From NCBI GenBank assembly GCA_036675265.1, contig JAKFFJ010000050.1, positions 45,750-109,749 on the forward strand: a stretch of DNA of 64,000 nt. The letters run 5' to 3'. Positions 8,652 through 16,821 of the stretch are shown piece by piece; positions within the stretch are counted from its first letter, which is position 1; each line of letters begins with the position of its first letter. This stretch comes from CAMPJU01 sp036675265 (lineage in GTDB: Bacteria > Pseudomonadota > Gammaproteobacteria > Xanthomonadales > Xanthomonadaceae). The notes below the pieces were generated by a model, which was not told the DNA's origin, ran no database searches, and saw only the letters and a program-made list of their open reading frames with translations. A program made the position numbers and the translations under genes.

Positions 8652-9716
8652 ATGCCCCTGAATTTCGGCCTGACCGGCATGGACCCCGCCACCGAGGCGG
8701 ACCTGAAGACGGCCTTCGCCGAGGCGAACCGCGTGTCCGGAGGCCGCTGGCAGCTCGTCCCGGAAGGGGACGCGGACTACGTCGTGGTCGACATGGACAG
8801 CATGTACGGCCCGATGAGCTGGCTGAAGCTGCATGCCAGCGGGAAGACGGTGATCGGCCTGACCTCCTCCCAGCGCACCCAGACCGATTTCCTGCTGCCC
8901 CGCCCGTTCACCGCCGCCGACCTGTCCAAGGTGCTGGACGCGATCGCGGCGCAGGCCGCCGACCCGGTGGCCGCCAGCGTGAAGGCCGCGCAGCTCGACG
9001 AGGCCGTCTCGATCCCGGCGGACGCGCCCATGCCGGCCGCCCGGCCCTCGGGACTGACCCCGGCGCCACAGGCCAGCGACCAGCTCCCCGAAGAGCAGCC
9101 GATGGAGGCGCATCCGGAACCGGTACCGCAGCCGGCACCGCCGGCGCCCGCGCGCGACCCGGTGTTCTCCGACTGGCTGGCGCCGCAGGCGCTGTCCGGC
9201 AAGCTGCGCTACCAGCGCGAAGGCGGCCCGGTGCTGCTGATCGACGCCGACGCGCGCCAGTACCACGGCCCGGCGGTGCTCAAGCCGCTGGCCGACTACT
9301 TCCAGGGCCACGTGCGCGCCGAGGACTTCACGCCGGCCGATCCTTCGGCGTGGTCTGCCGAGGCCGGCAAGCTCGGCGCCGCGCAACCGCTGTCGCGCCT
9401 GGCCTGGTACGGCGGCCTGCAGGCCGGTGGCGGCACGGTCCTGCCCGGCTACGACCCGCAGGGCAAGTTCCACCTCACCAAGTGGCCGCAGACCGAACGC
9501 GAGTTCCCCAAGCACTTCCGCATCGCCACGGCGATGATGAAGGGCCCCGCGACGCTGCAGGAGATCGCCGAGGCGAGCGGCGTGCCGGTCGCCGACGTGG
9601 CCGACTTCGTCAACGCCAACCTGGCCACCGGGTTCGCCGAGCAATGGGTCGAACCGGCGCCCGACCCGAACGACGCGCAGAAGCCCGGCCTGTTCGGCCG
9701 CCTGCGCGGCCGCTGA
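8652..9716 (+). CDS. Conserved hypothetical protein, two-part architecture
   Basis: 354 residues; not recognised. The N-terminal part (about 1-115) reads as an alpha/beta fold (YVVVDMDSMYGPM, KTVIGLTSS) reminiscent of a receiver-like domain without an obvious phosphoacceptor pattern. A Pro/Ala-rich linker (about 125-170) connects to a C-terminal part of about 185 residues. Its end (FRIATAMMKGPATLQEIAEASG followed by VPVADVADFVNA, split here) resembles a winged helix. There is no signal peptide or membrane segment. It is followed 46 bases later by dxs. A cytoplasmic regulatory or signalling role is possible but unproven. Confidence 0.85.
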   Translation: MPLNFGLTGMDPATEADLKTAFAEANRVSGGRWQLVPEGDADYVVVDMDSMYGPMSWLKLHASGKTVIGLTSSQRTQTDFLLPRPFTAADLSKVLDAIAAQAADPVAASVKAAQLDEAVSIPADAPMPAARPSGLTPAPQASDQLPEEQPMEAHPEPVPQPAPPAPARDPVFSDWLAPQALSGKLRYQREGGPVLLIDADARQYHGPAVLKPLADYFQGHVRAEDFTPADPSAWSAEAGKLGAAQPLSRLAWYGGLQAGGGTVLPGYDPQGKFHLTKWPQTEREFPKHFRIATAMMKGPATLQEIAEASGVPVADVADFVNANLATGFAEQWVEPAPDPNDAQKPGLFGRLRGR

Positions 9717-9762
9717 CCCGTCCGCCGGCAGCGCCGGCCGCAACCGCACCAACGAAGTCCTG

Positions 9763-11667
9763 ATGATCGACCCCACGCGCTATCCGCGGCTGTCCCGCAT
9801 CGACACGCCCGCCGACCTGCGACGCCTCGAGGCCTCCGAGCTTCGCGCGGTGTCCGACGAGCTGCGCACGTACCTCATCGAGTCGGTCGGCCGCAGCGGC
9901 GGGCATTTCGGCGCCGGGCTGGGCGTCATCGAACTCACGGTCGCGCTGCACTACCTGTACGACACGCCCGACGACCGCATCGTCTGGGACGTCGGGCACC
10001 AGTCGTATCCGCACAAGATCCTGACCGGCCGGCGCGACACCATCCACACGGTCAAGCAGAAGGACGGCGTGGCGCCGTTCCCGAAGCGCGATGAATCCGA
10101 GTACGACACGTTCGGCGTCGGGCACTCGTCGACGTCGATCTCGGCCGCGCTCGGCATGGCGATCGCCAACGCGCGCGCAGGCAACGACCGGCGCGTGGTG
10201 GCGGTGATCGGCGACGGCGCGATGACCGCGGGCATGGCGTACGAAGCGCTGAACCACGCCGGCGGCATGGACCCGGAACCGGACCTGCTGGTAGTGCTCA
10301 ACGACAACCGGATGTCCATCTCCGAGAACGTCGGCGGCATGACCCGGATGCTGGGGCGCATGACCGGGAGCAGGACGCTCAACGCGATCCGCGAAGGCGG
10401 CAAGAAGCTGCTCGGCGACAAGCACGGGGCGCCGGCGAAGTTCGTGCGCCGCTGGGAGGAACACTGGAAGGGCATGTTCGTGCCGTCCACGCTGTTCGAG
10501 GAAATGGGCTTCCACTACACCGGGCCGATCGACGGCCACGACGTCGACGCGCTGGCCAACACGCTGCGCACGCTCAAGACGCTCAAGGGCCCGCAGCTGC
10601 TGCACGTCATCACCACCAAGGGCAAGGGCTACGAGCGCGCCGAGGGCGACCAGATCGGCTACCACGCCGTCGGTCCGTTCGATCCGTCGCAGGGCCTGGT
10701 TGCCAAGGGCGGGGCGAAGAAGCCGACCTACACCGACGTGTTCGGCGACTGGCTGTGCGACATGGCGGCCGCGGACGACAAGCTGCTGGCGATCACGCCC
10801 GCGATGCGCGAGGGCTCCGGCCTGGTGCGCTTCAGCCAGGAATACCCGGCGCGCTACTTCGACGTCGCGATCGCCGAACAGCACGCGGTCACGCTCGCGG
10901 CGGGCATGGCATGCGAAGGCGCCAAGCCCGTGGTCGCGATCTATTCGACGTTCCTGCAGCGCGGTTACGACCAGCTGGTGCACGACGTCGCGATCCAGGA
11001 CCTCGACGTGCTGTTCGCGATCGACCGCGGCGGCGTGGTCGGCCCGGACGGGGCGACGCATGCCGGCAGCCTGGACCTGAGCTACCTGCGTTGCGTGCCC
11101 AACATGGTGGTGATGGCCGCGGCCGACGAGGACGAGTGCCGGAAGATGCTGACCACGGGGTTCCGCCACGCCGGGCCCGCGGCGGTGCGCTACCCGCGCG
11201 GCACGGGTCCGGGCGTGCCGCTGCAGGAAGCGCTCACGACGCTGCCGATCGGCAAGGCGGACGTGCGGCGGCGCGGTTCGCGCGTGGCCCTGCTCGCGTT
11301 CGGCGCAGTGGTGCCGGCCGCCGAAGCGGTGGGCACCGAACTCGGCCTCACCGTGGTCAACATGCGCTTCGTCAAGCCGCTGGACCGCGCGCTGCTGCTC
11401 GAACTGGCACGCACGCACGAAGGGTTCGTGACCATCGAGGACAACGTGGTCGCCGGTGGCGCCGGATCGGGCGTGGCCGAACTGCTCGCGGCGGAAGGCG
11501 TCGCGCTGCCGATCCTCCACCTCGGGTTGCCGGACCACTTCCAGCACCACGCCAGTCGCGAGGACCTGTTGGCGGAAGCGGGGCTGGACGTGGCGGGCAT
11601 CCGCGCCGCCGTGCAGGCCCGCTGGCCGACGCTGCGCGTCGAACCACCCGCAGCCGCCGCGCGCTAG
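9763..11667 (+). CDS. dxs: 1-deoxy-D-xylulose-5-phosphate synthase
   Basis: 634 residues, the normal length. It condenses pyruvate and glyceraldehyde 3-phosphate to DXP using thiamine diphosphate, the first step of the MEP isoprenoid pathway and a source for thiamine and pyridoxal synthesis. The N-terminal domain has GGHFGAGLG with His48 and the ThDP motif GDGAMTAGMAYEALNHAGGM starting at residue 150. The transketolase pyrimidine domain has IAEQHAVTLAAGMACEGAKP, and the C-terminal domain ends normally. It is cytoplasmic. Its own intrinsic terminator follows immediately, so it is the last gene of its transcript. Confidence 0.98.
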   Translation: MIDPTRYPRLSRIDTPADLRRLEASELRAVSDELRTYLIESVGRSGGHFGAGLGVIELTVALHYLYDTPDDRIVWDVGHQSYPHKILTGRRDTIHTVKQKDGVAPFPKRDESEYDTFGVGHSSTSISAALGMAIANARAGNDRRVVAVIGDGAMTAGMAYEALNHAGGMDPEPDLLVVLNDNRMSISENVGGMTRMLGRMTGSRTLNAIREGGKKLLGDKHGAPAKFVRRWEEHWKGMFVPSTLFEEMGFHYTGPIDGHDVDALANTLRTLKTLKGPQLLHVITTKGKGYERAEGDQIGYHAVGPFDPSQGLVAKGGAKKPTYTDVFGDWLCDMAAADDKLLAITPAMREGSGLVRFSQEYPARYFDVAIAEQHAVTLAAGMACEGAKPVVAIYSTFLQRGYDQLVHDVAIQDLDVLFAIDRGGVVGPDGATHAGSLDLSYLRCVPNMVVMAAADEDECRKMLTTGFRHAGPAAVRYPRGTGPGVPLQEALTTLPIGKADVRRRGSRVALLAFGAVVPAAEAVGTELGLTVVNMRFVKPLDRALLLELARTHEGFVTIEDNVVAGGAGSGVAELLAAEGVALPILHLGLPDHFQHHASREDLLAEAGLDVAGIRAAVQARWPTLRVEPPAAAAR

Positions 11668-11684
11668 CGCGGCACCGGACAGGC

Positions 11685-11710
11685 AAAAGCCCGGCCGGAG
11701 CCGGGCTTTC
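11685..11710 (+). terminator. Intrinsic terminator after dxs
   Basis: A perfect 10-bp stem, AAAGCCCGGC / GCCGGGCTTT, with a CGGA loop lies 18 bases after the dxs stop and ends in TTTCGTGTT. The A-rich left side means it can also work on the minus strand, where it directly follows the end of tRNA-Pro. Confidence 0.85.
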
Positions 11711-11714
11711 GTGT

Positions 11715-11791
11715 TGGTCGGGGTAGCCGGATTTGAACCGACGACCACCTGTCCCCCAGACAGGTGCGCTACCAGGCTGCGCTATACCCCG
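11715..11791 (-). tRNA. tRNA-Pro (anticodon GGG)
   Basis: A 77-base gene with encoded CCA. Acceptor stem CGGGGTA / TACCCCG, discriminator A. The D arm contains AGCGCAGCCTGGTAGCGC. The anticodon stem CCTGT / ACAGG holds loop CTGGGGG with GGG at the anticodon position. The T arm has GGTTCAAATCC. It reads CCC and CCU proline codons. Confidence 0.97.
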
Positions 11792-11827
11792 AAGTCGCGT
11801 GAATTATAGCCCGAGGCGACCGGGCTT

Positions 11828-11850
11828 TTCGCCGCCGTGGCGGCTCCCAC
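11828..11850 (-). repeat. Single REP-type palindrome
   Basis: Read on the minus strand this is GTGGGAGCC followed by GCCACGGCGGC and GAA, with the imperfect inverted core GCCGCC-ac-GGCGGC. The same unit recurs as inverted pairs at 15989-16048 and 55058-55117. It lies between tRNA-Pro and the end of the MerR gene. Confidence 0.8.
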
Positions 11851-11860
11851 AGGATCGGGT

Positions 11861-12217
11861 TCAGCGCTTGAGGAGCTGGAGGACTTCTTCCAGTTCCATC
11901 CGCACCTGGCGGACGATCTGGCTGCTCATCGCCGATTCCTGCCTGGCGCCGTCGCCTTCCAGGCGCAGGCGCGCGCCGCCGATCGTGTAGCCCTGTTCGT
12001 AAAGGAGGCCGCGGATCTGGCGGACCATCAGCACGTCGTGCCGCTGGTAGTAGCGGCGGTTGCCGCGGCGCTTGACCGGCTTGAGGGACGGGAACTCGGT
12101 TTCCCAGTAGCGCAGCACGTGCGGCTTCACGTCGCAGAGCTCGCTGACCTCGCCGATGGTGAAGTACCGCTTGGCCGGGATCGGCGGGAGCTCGCGGTTG
12201 CTGCCGGGATCAAGCAT
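11861..12217 (-). CDS. MerR-family transcriptional regulator next to ihfA
   Basis: 118 residues. The winged helix-turn-helix (about 17-85) reads YFTIGEVSELCDVKPHVLRY and then WETEFPSLKPVKRRGNRRYY (split here), followed by a short dimerisation helix ending in EEVLQLLKR. There are no effector-binding cysteines. This is the short MerR type almost always found directly after ihfA in gammaproteobacteria; its target is not established. The start overlaps the ihfA stop by 8 bases, so the two are co-translated. Confidence 0.93.
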   Translation of the reverse strand: MLDPGSNRELPPIPAKRYFTIGEVSELCDVKPHVLRYWETEFPSLKPVKRRGNRRYYQRHDVLMVRQIRGLLYEQGYTIGGARLRLEGDGARQESAMSSQIVRQVRMELEEVLQLLKR

Positions 12218-12509
12218 GGCTGCCCCCGTGCGCCTCGACCCGCTCCTTCAGCTTCTGGCCCGGGCGGAAGGTGACCACGGTGCGCGCGGAGATCGGGATC
12301 TCCTCGCCGGTCTTGGGGTTGCGGCCGGGGCGCTGGTTCTTGCGGCGCAGGTCGAAGTTGCCGAACCCCGACAGTTTCACCTGCCGGCCCTGCTCCAGGG
12401 CCTGGCGCAGGGCGTCGAAGAACGCGTCGACGAACTCCTTGGCTTCCCGCTTGTTGAGGCCGACGTCCTCGTAGAGCCGCTCGGCCATTTCCGCCTTGGT
12501 CAACGCCAT
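12210..12509 (-). CDS. ihfA: Integration host factor subunit alpha
   Basis: 99 residues, the usual length. It is a nucleoid protein that pairs with IhfB and bends DNA sharply at specific sites. HU/IHF features are complete: MALTKAEMAERLYEDVGLNK at the N-terminus, the GRQVKLSGFGNFDLRRKNQR beta-arm entry, and the arm motif RPGRNPKTGEE with the intercalating Pro. It lies 21 bases after pheT, as in the E. coli pheST-ihfA arrangement, and overlaps the MerR gene downstream. Confidence 0.98.
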   Translation of the reverse strand: MALTKAEMAERLYEDVGLNKREAKEFVDAFFDALRQALEQGRQVKLSGFGNFDLRRKNQRPGRNPKTGEEIPISARTVVTFRPGQKLKERVEAHGGSHA

Positions 12510-12530
12510 TCCGCTCCCCTGGTCCGGAGC

Positions 12531-14903
12531 CTATCCCCGGATGACCGCACCGTGGTCCTGCTGCAGGGCCGCCATGACGGCTGCCACCACCGATTCCACG
12601 TCGCGGTCGGTCAGGGTGCGTGATTCTTCCTGCAAAATCAAGGCCATGGCGAGGCTCTTGAAACCGCTTTCGACCCCCTTGCCCGCGTAGAGGTCGAACA
12701 GGCGCAGTTCGCGCAGGACGGGCCCGGCGGCCTTGCGGACCGTCGCCGCCACGGCGGCCCACGCCTGCGCCCCGGGCACCACGACGGCGAGGTCGCGGCG
12801 CACGGAGGGGAAGCGGGACAGGGCCTCTGCCCGGGGCACGGGGCGTGCCAGCAGCGGCGCCAGGTCCAGCTCGAAGGCGACGACGGGCAGGTCCAGGTCC
12901 AGCGCGCGCAGCAGGCGCGGATGGAGTTCGCCGATCCAGCCGAGGCACTGGCCGTCGCGCGAGACCTCGGCCGACCGGCCCGGATGGCCCCACGGGGCCC
13001 CGGATCGGGAGAACTGCAGCGAAGCACCCGACAGCGCGGCCAGGCTTTCCAGGTCGCCCTTGAGGTCGTGGAAGTCGATGGTGCGCGCCGGCAGGCCCCA
13101 CTGTTCCGCCGCCTCATCGCCGCACGCAGCCGCGGCGACGCGCAGGGTTTCGCGAGGCGCGTCGCCCTTCGCGGCCGCATGGAACACCTTGCCGAGTTCG
13201 AACAGGCGCACCCGCGACTGCTGGCGCGCCACGTTGCGCGCGAGCGACGCGACGAGCCCCGGCAGCAGCTGCGTGCGCATGACGCCGAGCTCGGCGCTGA
13301 GCGGGTTCGCCAGCGGCACGGCGCCCTCGCCCGCCTCCCACTGGTCGAGCAGCGCGGCGTCGACGAAGGCGTAGTCGATGGCTTCCAGGTAGTCGCGCGC
13401 AGCCAGCTGGCGGCGCACGTCCGCTTCGGCGACGCGCGTCTCGCTCGGGGCGACCAGGCGCGTCGCGCCGCCGGGAAGGGTCGTCGGGATCGCGTCGTAG
13501 CCGTGGATGCGTGCGACCTCCTCGACCAGGTCTTCCTCGAGTGCGAGGTCGAAGCGCCGCGCGGGCGCCAGCACCTGCCAGCCGTCGGCCATGGCTTCGA
13601 CGCCGAGTCCGAGCGCGCGGAGGATGCGCTCGACGGTCGCGTCGTCGATCCGCAGGCCGAGCACGCGGGCGAGTCGCTCGCGACGCAACACGATTGTCGC
13701 GGGCTTGGGCAGGTGCGCGTCCAGCACGGCCTCCACCACGGGGCCTGGCGCACCACCGGCCAGCTCGACCAGCAACCGCGTGGCCACTTCGATCGCCTGC
13801 CGGGGCAACTCGGGATCCACGCCGCGCTCGAACCGGTGGCCCGCGTCGGTGTGCAGGCCGAGCCGCCGGGCTCGGCCGATGATCGCGGCCGGGGCGAAGT
13901 GCGCGGCTTCCAGGAACACGTTGCGGGTCGCCTCGGTGACGCGCGTGTCGTATCCACCCATCACCCCGGCGAGCGCCACCGTGCGGTCTGCGTCGGTGAC
14001 GACGAGGAACCCGTCGTCCAGCGCGACGTCGCGACCATCGAGCAGCCGGAGCGATTCGCCACCGCGCGCCCGGCGCACGCCGACCGGACCGTGCAACAGG
14101 TCGCGGTCGAAGGCATGCATGGGCTGGCCCAGCTCGAGCATCACGTACTGGGTGATGTCCACCGCGAGGCTGACCGGGCGGATGCCGCTGCGGCGCAGGC
14201 GCTCGGCCATCCAGGCGGGCGTCGGGCGCGTGGCATCCACGCCTTCGACGACCCGGCCGACGTAGCGCGGCGCATCCGCGCCGGCGTGCAGTTCAACCGG
14301 CAACGTGGCGTCGCCGAGCGCCGGCATCGGCGTCACGTCCAGCGGCACGACCTGCGTGCCGCACGCGGCCGCCACGTCGTGCGCGATGCCGCGGATGCTG
14401 AAGCAGTCCGCGCGGTTGGGCGTGAGCTTGAGCTCGAAGCTCGCGTCCGGCAGGCCGAGTGCTTCCGCCAGCGGCGTGCCGGGCACTGCATCGGCCTGCA
14501 GCTCGAGCAGCCCGGACGCATCGTTGTCCAGGCCAAGTTCCTTCGCCGAGCACAACATGCCGTTGGACTCGACGCCGCGCAGCTTCGCGGCCTTGATCAC
14601 CAGGTCGCCCACCCGGGCGCCGACCATGGCCAGCGGCGCGACCAGGCCCGCGCGTGCATTGGGCGCGCCACACACGATCTGCAACGGCGCGCCGCCGGCG
14701 TCGACCTCGCAGACCTGCAGGCGATCGGCCTCCGGATGCGGCGAGCAGCGCACGATGCGCGCCACCACGATGCCCTCCAGCGCGTCGCCGAGCGGCGTGA
14801 CGTCCTCGACCTCGAGGCCGATCGCGGTCAGCGTCGCGGCAAGCGCTTCGCGGGTGGCGTCGGTGCGGACATGCTGGCGCAACCAGTTCTCGGAGAATTT
14901 CAT
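12531..14903 (-). CDS. pheT: Phenylalanine-tRNA ligase beta subunit
   Basis: 790 residues, typical length. As the beta chain of the alpha2-beta2 enzyme it binds tRNA-Phe and edits misacylated Tyr. The N-terminus (MKFSENWLRQHV) runs into the OB-fold tRNA-binding domain at about 40-150 (IVVARIVRCSPHPEADRLQV). The B3/B4 editing region covers about 210-390, the B5 region about 400-475, and the catalytic-like core follows. A ferredoxin-like anticodon-binding domain closes the protein (SRFPSVRRDLAVVV to TDRDVESVV). The gene starts 12 bases after the pheS stop and is co-transcribed with it. Confidence 0.98.
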   Translation of the reverse strand: MKFSENWLRQHVRTDATREALAATLTAIGLEVEDVTPLGDALEGIVVARIVRCSPHPEADRLQVCEVDAGGAPLQIVCGAPNARAGLVAPLAMVGARVGDLVIKAAKLRGVESNGMLCSAKELGLDNDASGLLELQADAVPGTPLAEALGLPDASFELKLTPNRADCFSIRGIAHDVAAACGTQVVPLDVTPMPALGDATLPVELHAGADAPRYVGRVVEGVDATRPTPAWMAERLRRSGIRPVSLAVDITQYVMLELGQPMHAFDRDLLHGPVGVRRARGGESLRLLDGRDVALDDGFLVVTDADRTVALAGVMGGYDTRVTEATRNVFLEAAHFAPAAIIGRARRLGLHTDAGHRFERGVDPELPRQAIEVATRLLVELAGGAPGPVVEAVLDAHLPKPATIVLRRERLARVLGLRIDDATVERILRALGLGVEAMADGWQVLAPARRFDLALEEDLVEEVARIHGYDAIPTTLPGGATRLVAPSETRVAEADVRRQLAARDYLEAIDYAFVDAALLDQWEAGEGAVPLANPLSAELGVMRTQLLPGLVASLARNVARQQSRVRLFELGKVFHAAAKGDAPRETLRVAAAACGDEAAEQWGLPARTIDFHDLKGDLESLAALSGASLQFSRSGAPWGHPGRSAEVSRDGQCLGWIGELHPRLLRALDLDLPVVAFELDLAPLLARPVPRAEALSRFPSVRRDLAVVVPGAQAWAAVAATVRKAAGPVLRELRLFDLYAGKGVESGFKSLAMALILQEESRTLTDRDVESVVAAVMAALQQDHGAVIRG

Positions 14904-14915
14904 CCTTGCGCGGCC

Positions 14916-15926
14916 TCAGGCGAACTGGCGCAAAAAGCGCACGTCGTTGTCGAAGAAGCTGCGCAGGTCGTCGACGCCATGGCGCAGCATGGCGAAGCGC
15001 TCCACGCCCAGGCCGAACGCGAACCCCGTGTACGTCTCCGGATCGATGCCGACGTTGCGCAGCACGGCCGGGTGGACCATGCCGCAGCCAAGGACCTCAA
15101 GCCAGCGCGTCGAGCCATCCGGCTGCTGCCACGCGATGTCGACCTCGGCCGAGGGCTCGGTGAACGGGAAGTAGCTCGGCCGGAAACGCATCTCGAAGTC
15201 GCGCTCGAAGAACGCGCGCACGAATTCCGCCAGCGTGCCCTTCAGGTCGGCGAAGCTCGCATGCGCGTCGACCAGCAGGCCCTCGACCTGGTGGAACATC
15301 GGCGTGTGGGTCTGGTCGCTGTCGCTGCGGTACACCTTGCCCGCGGCGATCATGCGCAGCGGCGGCGTGCCGCCGGCGGCCACCAGGGCCTGCATGTAGC
15401 GCACCTGCACGCCGGACGTGTGCGTGCGCAGCAGCCGGCCGTCGCCAAAGTAGAACGTGTCGTGCATCGCCCGCGCCGGATGGTGCGGCGGGAAGTTGAG
15501 CGCCTCGAAGTTGTGCCAGTCGTCCTCGATCTCCGGGCCGTCGGCGAGTTCGTAGCCGAGCCGGCCGAAGATGTCGGTGATGCGTTCCAGGGTGCGGCTG
15601 ACCGGGTGCAGTCCGCCGCGGCCGGGGTTGCGTCCGGGCAGGGTGACGTCGATCGTCTCGGTGCCCAGGCGCGCATCCAGCGCCGCCGACTCCAGCGCCT
15701 GGCGGCGTTCGGCCAGGGCCTCGCCCAGGGCATCGCGCACGCGGTTGATCGATTCGCCCGTGGCCTTCCGCTGCTCCGGGGGCAGCGCCCCCAGCGACTT
15801 CAGTTGCGCGGTGACGCTGCCCTGCTTGCCCAGCAGCGCGACGCGCAGCGCCTCGAGTGCCTCCGGCGATTCCGCCGCGGCGATGTCGTCCAGCGCCTGC
15901 CGCCCCAGTTCCTCGATCCCGGCCAT
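14916..15926 (-). CDS. pheS: Phenylalanine-tRNA ligase alpha subunit
   Basis: 336 residues from the ATG at 15926, chosen because GGGGAGAGGTGG directly precedes it; an upstream in-frame ATG would add eight residues. This catalytic chain charges tRNA-Phe. There is an N-terminal coiled coil (about 1-90), then the class II core with motif 2 region HNFEALNFPPHHPARAMHDT and motif 3 region GFAFGLGVERFAMLRHG. A terminator and an inverted REP pair separate it from rplT, so expression may be read-through limited. Confidence 0.97.
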   Translation of the reverse strand: MAGIEELGRQALDDIAAAESPEALEALRVALLGKQGSVTAQLKSLGALPPEQRKATGESINRVRDALGEALAERRQALESAALDARLGTETIDVTLPGRNPGRGGLHPVSRTLERITDIFGRLGYELADGPEIEDDWHNFEALNFPPHHPARAMHDTFYFGDGRLLRTHTSGVQVRYMQALVAAGGTPPLRMIAAGKVYRSDSDQTHTPMFHQVEGLLVDAHASFADLKGTLAEFVRAFFERDFEMRFRPSYFPFTEPSAEVDIAWQQPDGSTRWLEVLGCGMVHPAVLRNVGIDPETYTGFAFGLGVERFAMLRHGVDDLRSFFDNDVRFLRQFA

Positions 15927-15937
15927 CCACCTCTCCC

Positions 15938-15978
15938 CGAAAACAAACAAGGGGAAGGACTTGCGCCCTTCCCCTTGC
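15938..15978 (-). terminator. Intrinsic terminator between rplT and pheS
   Basis: On the minus strand the 10-bp stem AAGGGGAAGG / CCTTCCCCTT has an 8-base loop and is followed by GTTTGTTTTC. It lies about 12 bases before the pheS start, at the position where E. coli has the pheM attenuator. No Phe-rich leader peptide is visible upstream, so I call it a plain or partial terminator limiting read-through from the infC-rpmI-rplT message. Confidence 0.8.
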
Positions 15979-15988
15979 GTCGAACCTT

Positions 15989-16048
15989 GTTGGAGCTGCC
16001 ATGGCAGCGAGCTCTTCGCGAACAGCTCGCCGCCGTGGCGGCTCCCAC
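15989..16048. repeat. Inverted pair of REP palindromes (BIME-like)
   Basis: Two head-to-head copies: the left arm starts GTTGGAGCTGCCATGGCAGC, and the right arm read in reverse starts GTGGGAGCCGCCACGGCGGC. A 10-base spacer separates them. The pair sits between rplT and the pheS upstream terminator and can fold as one long hairpin in the transcript. Confidence 0.85.
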
Positions 16049-16058
16049 ACTGTCTTGC

Positions 16059-16418
16059 CTACGCTGCGAGGGCGCCCTTGGCCTTTTCGGCCAGGGCGGT
16101 AAAGCCCTGTGCATCGTGCACGGCGATGTCCGCCAGCACCTTGCGGTCCAGGGTGATGCCGGCCTTGAGCAGGCCGTTCATGAAGCGGCTGTAGCTGATG
16201 CCATTCGCGCGGGATGCCGCGTTGATGCGGGCGATCCACAGCGAACGGAAGTTGCGCTTCTTCTGCTTGCGGCCGATGTACGCGTACTGCAGCGCCTTCG
16301 TGACCGCCTGCTTGGCGACGCGGAAGACCTTGCGACGCGCGTTGTAGTAACCCTTGGCCTGCTTGAGGACCTTCTTGTGACGACGCCGGGCCGTCACGCC
16401 ACGCTTGACTCGTGCCAT
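16059..16418 (-). CDS. rplT: 50S ribosomal protein L20
   Basis: 119 residues, standard length. The basic N-terminal extension MARVKRGVTARRRHKKVLKQ and the conserved core (RKQKKRNFRSLWIARINAA, RANGISYSRFMNGL) are complete. It binds 23S rRNA early in 50S assembly, and in E. coli it also represses rpmI-rplT translation. It lies 13 bases after rpmI on the minus strand. Confidence 0.98.
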   Translation of the reverse strand: MARVKRGVTARRRHKKVLKQAKGYYNARRKVFRVAKQAVTKALQYAYIGRKQKKRNFRSLWIARINAASRANGISYSRFMNGLLKAGITLDRKVLADIAVHDAQGFTALAEKAKGALAA

Positions 16419-16431
16419 GGTTCAGCCCTCC

Positions 16432-16629
16432 TCAGAGATAGGGAAGCATGCGATCGAGGCGGCCGGCATCCTCGGGGCGGACGTGGTTCGTCTGCCGCAG
16501 GTTGCGCTTCCGCTTGGTCGCCTTCTTGGTGAGGATGTGGCTACGGTTCGCGTGGCCGCACTTGTACTTGCCCGAGGCGGTCTTGCGGAATCGCTTCGCC
16601 GCGCCCCGGTGGGTCTTGATCTTGGGCAT
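16432..16629 (-). CDS. rpmI: 50S ribosomal protein L35
   Basis: 65 residues starting MPKIKTHRGAAKRFRKTASG, the conserved L35 N-terminus. An AAGGACA ribosome site precedes the ATG at 16629, so the longer in-frame opening upstream (to 16716) is rejected. It is highly basic, with KKATKRKRNLRQ, and ends RMLPYL. It is co-transcribed with rplT. Confidence 0.98.
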   Translation of the reverse strand: MPKIKTHRGAAKRFRKTASGKYKCGHANRSHILTKKATKRKRNLRQTNHVRPEDAGRLDRMLPYL

Positions 16630-16821
16630 TGGGATGTCCTTTCGGTCTCTAGTACGGGCCTGGGCGGTGGCCTTGCGCCACGCTTTCCGTCCTGCCTGGC
16701 CGGTTTTTTGGGCCACCGACCGGAGGTCGGCGGCGGGTCCTGGTCCCAGCGTGCCGGAGGCCGGCGCACGGGGCCGGCCATTATGGCGGAGTCGGGGCCC
16801 GGGCGCCAGCCTCGGGGCGGG
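16630..16821 (-). promoter_or_regulatory. Structured infC-rpmI intergenic leader
   Basis: This 192-base gap in an otherwise tightly packed operon contains several GC-rich inverted repeats on the minus strand, for example CCGACC-tcc-GGTCGG followed by an A-run. In E. coli the equivalent region folds into the L20-binding pseudoknot that represses rpmI. I infer a similar autoregulatory leader or an internal promoter (CATAAT around 16780), but the structure was not computed. Confidence 0.35.

Noticed and set aside
15979..16058. pheM-like leader peptide for pheST
   Set aside because: The only ATG on the minus strand opens a frame that runs into pheS without a nearby stop and has no Phe cluster. 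The terminator is kept as a plain one.
12921..16532. 1203-codon open frame on the plus strand
   Set aside because: Shadow of pheT, pheS and rplT. It runs through a REP pair and a terminator, with no motifs.
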